In this document: piece after piece, positions 49,923 through 54,278 of the stretch
How the letters are laid out: each line of letters opens with the position of its first letter
Numbering within the stretch: the first letter of the stretch is position 1
Origin: Polyangiaceae bacterium
Lineage (GTDB): Bacteria; Myxococcota_A; Polyangia; Polyangiales; Polyangiaceae
DNA: 54,278 nucleotides
Direction of reading: 5' to 3'
NCBI GenBank assembly: GCA_013361525.1
Contig: JABFXY010000100.1
Span: 1-54,278 of the forward strand
The notes under the pieces: generated by a model
What the model saw: only the letters and a program-made list of their open reading frames with translations
What the model was told of the DNA's origin: nothing
The model's database searches: none
Translations under genes and position numbers: made by a program

Positions 49923-50633
49923 ATGCCCTTTCGTCCACCCACCTCCAACAGCGCTGCCTCGACCGAGCCGCACGAAGCGGACCGCTCGCTCGCGTCCGTG
50001 CGCGCGATCGCGGCCCCGCTCTGCGTCGCCCACGGCGTCGACATCGTCGACATCGTGTGGACGACCGAACGCGCGGGCCGAACGATGCGCGTGACGATCG
50101 AGCGCAAAGGCCGCCCGTCGACCGAAGGTTGGGGCGTGACGCTCGAAGACTGCGCAGAGCTCAGCCGCGACCTTTCGCTGGCGCTCGACCACGACGACGT
50201 CGTCACCGGAAGCTACAACCTCGAGGTCAGCTCACCCGGTCTCGAGCGGGACCTCTCGACGGTCGAAGAGCTCGTTCGCTTCAAGGGTGAGCTCGCGCGC
50301 GTGAAGCTGTCGCAGCCCGCGCCCGACGGTCAGCGCGTCCTTCGCGGCGAGCTGCTCGATGTCAGCGGCGTGGATGTCGACCCGTCGGGGGCGAAGCTCA
50401 CGATGCGCGTCGACAAGAAAGAAATCACAGTGCCGGTCGCACACATCGTCCAGGCGAATTTGGTCTTCGAGATGCCGACCACCAAAAAATCGACACACGC
50501 CTCCGGCGTGACGAAATCTCCGGGCGCGCGCTCTTCCGCGCGTCACGCGGGCGAGGCCACGCGAGCGAAACAACGCGGGGCGAACAAGAGGAGCAGAGGT
50601 CGTCAGGAAGGCGCCAAAGGGAGCGGATCATGA
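49923..50633 (+). CDS. rimP: Ribosome maturation factor RimP with basic tail
   Basis: RimP assists 30S subunit maturation. This 236-residue version starts at ATG 49923. Residues of about 20-170 match the family: CVAHGVDIVDIVW, GVTLEDCAELSRDLSLALD, YNLEVSSPGLERDLSTVEE and FKGELARVKL. The remaining 65 residues form a Lys/Arg/Ser-rich tail (KKSTHASGVTKSPGARSSAR, RGANKRSRGRQEGAK) not found in the roughly 150-residue Escherichia coli protein. It overlaps nusA by four bases (ATGA), the usual translational coupling in this operon. Confidence 0.93.
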   Translation: MPFRPPTSNSAASTEPHEADRSLASVRAIAAPLCVAHGVDIVDIVWTTERAGRTMRVTIERKGRPSTEGWGVTLEDCAELSRDLSLALDHDDVVTGSYNLEVSSPGLERDLSTVEELVRFKGELARVKLSQPAPDGQRVLRGELLDVSGVDVDPSGAKLTMRVDKKEITVPVAHIVQANLVFEMPTTKKSTHASGVTKSPGARSSARHAGEATRAKQRGANKRSRGRQEGAKGSGS

Positions 50634-52276
50634 AAGCGGTTTCATCGTCGGTGGGGTCGGAGCTGAACCTCGAGAGCACGATCGAGCAGGTCGCCAAGGA
50701 AAAGGGGATCGACAAGAAGGTCCTCGTCGAGACCATGGAGGCCGCCATCCTCAAGGCTGCTCAGAGCGTCTTCGGTCCGAACCGCGAGCTCGAGGCCCGC
50801 TACAACCCCGACAACGGCCAGGTCGACCTCTTCCAGTACATGACGGTGGTCGAGGAGATCACCGAGCCCGAGCGACAGATCTCGCTCGGCGAGGTGCAGC
50901 GCCGCAAGCTCGACGCCGAGCTCGGCGAGGAGCTCGGGTTCCAGGTGTTCTGGCGCCCGGAAGACGCGGCGAAGGCGCGCGAGCAAGATCGTGAATACGG
51001 AGACTTGCTCAAGCTGAAGCAGGCGCGCTCGACGTTCGGCCGCATCGCGGCGCAGACGGCGAAGCAGGTCCTTCTTCAGCGCATGCGAGACGCAGAGCGC
51101 GACCTCATCTTCGAAGAGTACAAAGACAAGAAGGGCGAGCTCATCCGCGGCATCGTTCGTCGGTTCGAGAAGGGCAACAACATCCTCGTCGACATCGGCC
51201 GAACCGAAGGCATCCTCCCGTTCAAGGAGCAGACGCCGCGCGAGACCTACCGTCCGGGCGACCGCATCGTCGCCTACGTGAAGGACATCGACCGCGAGGC
51301 TCGCGGCCCGCAGGTCATCCTGTCGCGCTCGGATCCGCGTCTGGTCGAGAAGCTCTTCGAGGCCGAGGTGCCCGAGATCTACGAAGGCATCGTGCGCATC
51401 GTCGCCGTCGCTCGCGAGCCCGGCGCCCGCAGCAAGATCGCCGTCACCTCGCGTGACGCGGACGTCGATCCCGTCGGCGCCTGCGTCGGCATGAAGGGCG
51501 CGCGCGTCCAAGCCGTCGTGCAAGAGCTGCGCGGCGAGAAGATCGACATCGTCCCGTTCGACCGCGATCCGGCGCGCTACGTCATCGCCGCGATCCAGCC
51601 GGCCGAGGTCCACAAGGTCATCGTCGACGAGAGCGACAACCGGATGGAGCTCGTCGTCCCCGACGAGAAGCTGTCGCTGGCGATCGGTCGCAAGGGCCAG
51701 AACGTGCGCCTCGCGGCCCAGCTCACCCAGTGGAAGCTCGACATCATCAGCGAGTCGAAATTCCGCCAGATGGAAGAGGAAGCCATCACGGTGCTGTCGC
51801 AGATCGAGGGCGTCACCGAGGCGACCGCGAAGGCGATGTACCGCCAGGGCTTCCGCGCCCTCGAGGAGCTGTGCGAGGCGAGCCCGGAAGAGCTCGCGAC
51901 GATCCAAGGCATCGGCAACAACGACGCCGCGCAACGCATCCGCCAAGAGGCCGACGCGACGCTCGAGCGGCTCCGCCGCGCGCGCATTCGCGACGTCGCG
52001 AACCGTCCCGAGCCGGCGACGGAGCGCGAGCGTCTGCTGATGGTGAAGGGCGTCGGCGAGCGTACGGTGCAGCAGCTCGAAGAGGCCGGTTACAGGACCA
52101 TCAACGAGGTGCTGCGCGAGGACGAGGATCGCCTGGCGATCCGCAGCGGGCAGCGCATCGCGAAGGTCCGCGCGCTCCGCGCGGCCGCGAAGGAATTCAT
52201 CCAGAACGAGAAGCAGATCCTGATCGCCGCGCGCGAGCCTTCGGCCGCCGCGACCCAGGAGAAGAGCGAGGGTTGA
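50630..52276 (+). CDS. nusA: Transcription termination/antitermination factor NusA
   Basis: NusA binds RNA polymerase and nascent RNA, affecting pausing, termination and antitermination. The 548-residue protein has the N-terminal RNAP-binding domain, an S1 domain from about residue 138 (ELIRGIVRRFEKGNNILVDI), KH domains (GACVGMKGARVQAVVQELRG and LAIGRKGQNVRLAAQL) and two C-terminal helix-hairpin-helix repeats (VTEATAKAMYRQGFRALEEL, VKGVGERTVQQLEEAGYRTI). All parts expected for a full-length NusA are present. It sits between rimP and the ylxR-L7Ae fusion gene. Confidence 0.97.
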   Translation: MKAVSSSVGSELNLESTIEQVAKEKGIDKKVLVETMEAAILKAAQSVFGPNRELEARYNPDNGQVDLFQYMTVVEEITEPERQISLGEVQRRKLDAELGEELGFQVFWRPEDAAKAREQDREYGDLLKLKQARSTFGRIAAQTAKQVLLQRMRDAERDLIFEEYKDKKGELIRGIVRRFEKGNNILVDIGRTEGILPFKEQTPRETYRPGDRIVAYVKDIDREARGPQVILSRSDPRLVEKLFEAEVPEIYEGIVRIVAVAREPGARSKIAVTSRDADVDPVGACVGMKGARVQAVVQELRGEKIDIVPFDRDPARYVIAAIQPAEVHKVIVDESDNRMELVVPDEKLSLAIGRKGQNVRLAAQLTQWKLDIISESKFRQMEEEAITVLSQIEGVTEATAKAMYRQGFRALEELCEASPEELATIQGIGNNDAAQRIRQEADATLERLRRARIRDVANRPEPATERERLLMVKGVGERTVQQLEEAGYRTINEVLREDEDRLAIRSGQRIAKVRALRAAAKEFIQNEKQILIAAREPSAAATQEKSEG

Positions 52277-52292
52277 GACGCGCGTGGAAGTC

Positions 52293-53312
52293 ATGACCGC
52301 CGAGAACAAGACAGAGACACCGCGTTCCGACGCGTTCGAGGGCCCCGAAGGGGGTCACGCGCGGACGTGTGTCGGCTGCGGCTCGGCGGTATCCACGAGC
52401 GTCGTCCGCCGCGCAGACGGTCGCACCCGTCGCGGCAGCTCCGAGGCCGAGAAGCGACCCCTCGTGCGGTTGCTCCTCGGGCCGCCTGTCGATGCGTCCG
52501 CCGAGCAAGGAAAAGCTCGCCGCGAGATCGCGGTCGACACCGGCGCGCGTTCGCCCTCTGGCGGCGGCGTCTCGCGGGCGTGGGGCCGTGGCGTCTACGT
52601 GCACGCCGAGCCGCGCTGCATCGCCGGCGCGGCGACACGCGGTTTGCCTCGCGCGGCAAAAAGCGCCGTCGCGATCCAGGGCGCACCGCTCACCGCGGAG
52701 CTGCTCGCGAACGAAATCGCGCGCGCTTTCGAGCGTCGCGCCGAGAGCTTGTTCCTCGCCGCAAAACGCGCGCGAAAGGTCGAGGCGGGTTCGATCGCTG
52801 CAACGACCGCGGTGAAACGCGGCGACGCAGCCCTCGTCGTGGTCGCGACCGATGCCGCTGCTGCGGCAGATCTCACCGAGGTCCGCTTGGCCGTGAGCGA
52901 AGGGCGGGCGATCGCGTGGGGCACGAAGCGAGAGATCGCGGCTCGGCTCGGCGGGACGCACACCGAGGGTGTGGGCGTCGTCGCCGTGACCGACGATCGG
53001 CTCGCCGCTGCGCTCCTGGAGAGCCGGCGGATCGTGGAGATGTCGTCGGCGCCGATCGAGGCGCCCGCGCGTGAAGGTCGAGGGGCTGCGTCCCCGCGAC
53101 CTCAGCGACCCGAAGCAGCTGCGCGCCCGACGCGCGAAGCGGATTCGGGAGGCAGAAAAGGCGACACACGTTCGTCACGTGTGACTGAACGCGATGCATC
53201 GATTCTTGTCGGGGGGGCTGCTAACCTCCGCGGGCCCGCCAGGCCGGGCTCGCCGGGTTCGCCCGCTCGTTCACGTGGTGGATCCCGACGCCGTGGAGTC
53301 AAAAGCGCATGA
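52293..53312 (+). CDS. ylxR: YlxR (DUF448) fused to L7Ae/YlxQ-like domain
   Basis: The protein of 339 residues starts at ATG 52293 (GTG 52284 is possible). The YlxR domain is visible as RTCVGCGSAVSTS, then RPLVRLLLGPP, and GRGVYVHAEPRCIAGAATRG, with the normal arginine-rich RNA-binding character. It is followed by an L7Ae/L30e/Gadd45-like domain (FLAAKRARKVEAGSIAATTA, RGDAALVVVATDAAAA, LAVSEGRAIAWGTKREIAA), the usual YlxQ neighbour. The last 90 residues are Arg/Pro/Gly-rich. In many bacteria ylxR and ylxQ are separate genes between nusA and infB; here they are fused. The stop overlaps the infB start by four bases. Confidence 0.92.
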   Translation: MTAENKTETPRSDAFEGPEGGHARTCVGCGSAVSTSVVRRADGRTRRGSSEAEKRPLVRLLLGPPVDASAEQGKARREIAVDTGARSPSGGGVSRAWGRGVYVHAEPRCIAGAATRGLPRAAKSAVAIQGAPLTAELLANEIARAFERRAESLFLAAKRARKVEAGSIAATTAVKRGDAALVVVATDAAAAADLTEVRLAVSEGRAIAWGTKREIAARLGGTHTEGVGVVAVTDDRLAAALLESRRIVEMSSAPIEAPAREGRGAASPRPQRPEAAARPTREADSGGRKGDTRSSRVTERDASILVGGAANLRGPARPGSPGSPARSRGGSRRRGVKSA

Positions 53313-54278
53313 GTAAAGTTCGTGTGTACGAGATCGCCAAGCAGCTCAACATGGACCAAAAGTCCTTGGTTGCGCTCTTCCAATCCATGGGGATCGGCGA
53401 CGTTCGAAATCACATGAGCGCGGTCGAGACGGATGTCGTCGAACGCTTGAAGCGACACTTGGAGCGCCAGAAGACCCCCGAGGTCGTCGAGGAGCGAATC
53501 AAGCCGGGCGTCGTGAAGCGACGTGCGCGTCCCGGTGAGGTCGCCATTCCCTCGGCGCGTCCTTCTCAGGTCGCGGGTGCGCCCGCGAGCCCCGGCAGCA
53601 CGGCAGGTACGATGGCACAGCCCGACTTCGACCGCAGTGCTCCTGTCTCGGTGTCGAAGCCGAGCTCGCGCGGTGTCGGCGCCGCGGCGGTCGCACCTTC
53701 CACGGTCGGTCTCGATTTCGATCTCGACGAGGCGCGGCCCAAGGCTCCGCCGAGCGGACGTGGCGTGGTCGCCCCGCGCTCCACACCGGGCGCGGTCGAA
53801 GCTTCGCACGCCGACGTCGCGATCGAGCCGCCTCCTGCGCGTGCATCGGTAGGCGGCGCCGCGGCACCCGTCGCGGAGAGCCGCGACGAGGCGCGCGTGC
53901 CCGAAGCGGTTCCGTCGTCGCGCAAGAGCGCAGCCCGCTCCGTCGCCGCCGCGCCGCGCGCGAAGGCTTCGACGGCGGCAGCCGCGGAAGCTGCTCGCAC
54001 GAGTGTTTCGGATGTCGACTTCGACACCGAGCAAGCACCCATCTCGGCGAAGGTCGAGGTGCCGGCCACGGTTTCTCCGCCGACGGTCGAGGCACGCGCC
54101 GAAGAGCGCGCGCCCGCGCCGCCGGTCGCTGCAGAAGCTCCGGCCGTCGCCGCGACGCCCGCGCCTCGAACGGATGGCGCCGGCGCAGCCGCCGCCGCTC
54201 CGCGAGAGGTTGCTGCAGCCGAGGTCGAGGCCGCTCCGCCGACGCAAGCGTCGCGTGGCGCATCGCCCGATGGTGCCG
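53309..54278 (+). CDS. infB: Translation initiation factor IF-2, N-terminal part, cut by window end
   Basis: This begins ATGAGTAAAGTTCGTGTG, giving MSKVRVYEIAKQLNMDQKSL, the conserved IF2 N-terminal domain start, followed by LVALFQSMGIGDVRNHMSAV and KPGVVKRRARP. From about residue 80 the sequence is the variable Ala/Pro/Val/Glu-rich linker typical of large IF-2 proteins. About 323 codons are in the window with no stop; the GTPase domains lie beyond the end. Its start overlaps the ylxR stop. Position after rimP-nusA-ylxR confirms the identity. Confidence 0.95.
   Translation, partial: MSKVRVYEIAKQLNMDQKSLVALFQSMGIGDVRNHMSAVETDVVERLKRHLERQKTPEVVEERIKPGVVKRRARPGEVAIPSARPSQVAGAPASPGSTAGTMAQPDFDRSAPVSVSKPSSRGVGAAAVAPSTVGLDFDLDEARPKAPPSGRGVVAPRSTPGAVEASHADVAIEPPPARASVGGAAAPVAESRDEARVPEAVPSSRKSAARSVAAAPRAKASTAAAAEAARTSVSDVDFDTEQAPISAKVEVPATVSPPTVEARAEERAPAPPVAAEAPAVAATPAPRTDGAGAAAAAPREVAAAEVEAAPPTQASRGASPDGA

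Overview
The window looks like chromosomal DNA of a myxobacterium, most likely of the Polyangiales/Sorangiineae type. The reasons are very high GC with strong G/C at third codon positions, four Ser/Thr protein kinases, many lipoproteins with long Gly-rich or Cys-rich segments, a subtilase ending in a MYXO-CTERM-like sorting tail, PEGA-domain proteins, and a DUF6766-like protein. I see no prophage, integrase, transposase, CRISPR array, rRNA or tRNA. The species cannot be named from this sequence.

Layout. 1-926: tandem and palindromic repeats without a credible gene. 927-5068: a Gly-linker lipoprotein, an O-methyltransferase divergent from a LysR regulator, and a membrane Ser/Thr kinase. 5093-12217: a large secreted subtilase with FG-GAP-like repeats, selA, and a substrate-binding lipoprotein. 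12366-18899: a TPR/PEGA protein, a PEGA-tailed kinase, a Cys-repeat lipoprotein and a third kinase. 19056-22475: a surface lipoprotein, a small receiver-like protein and an SDR oxidoreductase. 22478-26244: metallo-beta-lactamase-fold and Pro-rich proteins, then a lipoprotein gene preceded by a clear cobalamin riboswitch. 26549-32943: a kinase-FHA protein, a saccharopine-dehydrogenase-like reductase, a repeat lipoprotein, an unknown protein divergent from RNase HII, and an FMN reductase. 33079-39581: an SNF2 helicase, a DUF2156/MprF-like protein, an AgmX/PglI-like membrane protein and an Omp85 barrel. 39601-47356: mostly lipoproteins, plus DUF6766 and hemerythrin proteins. 47426-54278: a lipoprotein back to back with serA, then the conserved translation/transcription cluster rimP-nusA-ylxR/L7Ae-infB, with infB cut by the window end.

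The most interesting find is the cobalamin (B12) riboswitch on the minus strand at about 26059-26244. It sits upstream of one lipoprotein gene (24601-25887), and that gene is followed by a perfect GC-rich hairpin, so the unit looks monocistronic. The protein has a lipobox, a Gly-rich tether and a domain with beta-propeller-like sequence. This suggests a cell-surface corrinoid-handling lipoprotein, perhaps functionally analogous to the Bacteroides propeller BtuG; that function is inference. The remaining genes are a mix of housekeeping functions (selA, rnhB, serA, rimP-nusA-infB) and an unusually rich set of cell-envelope and signalling proteins.
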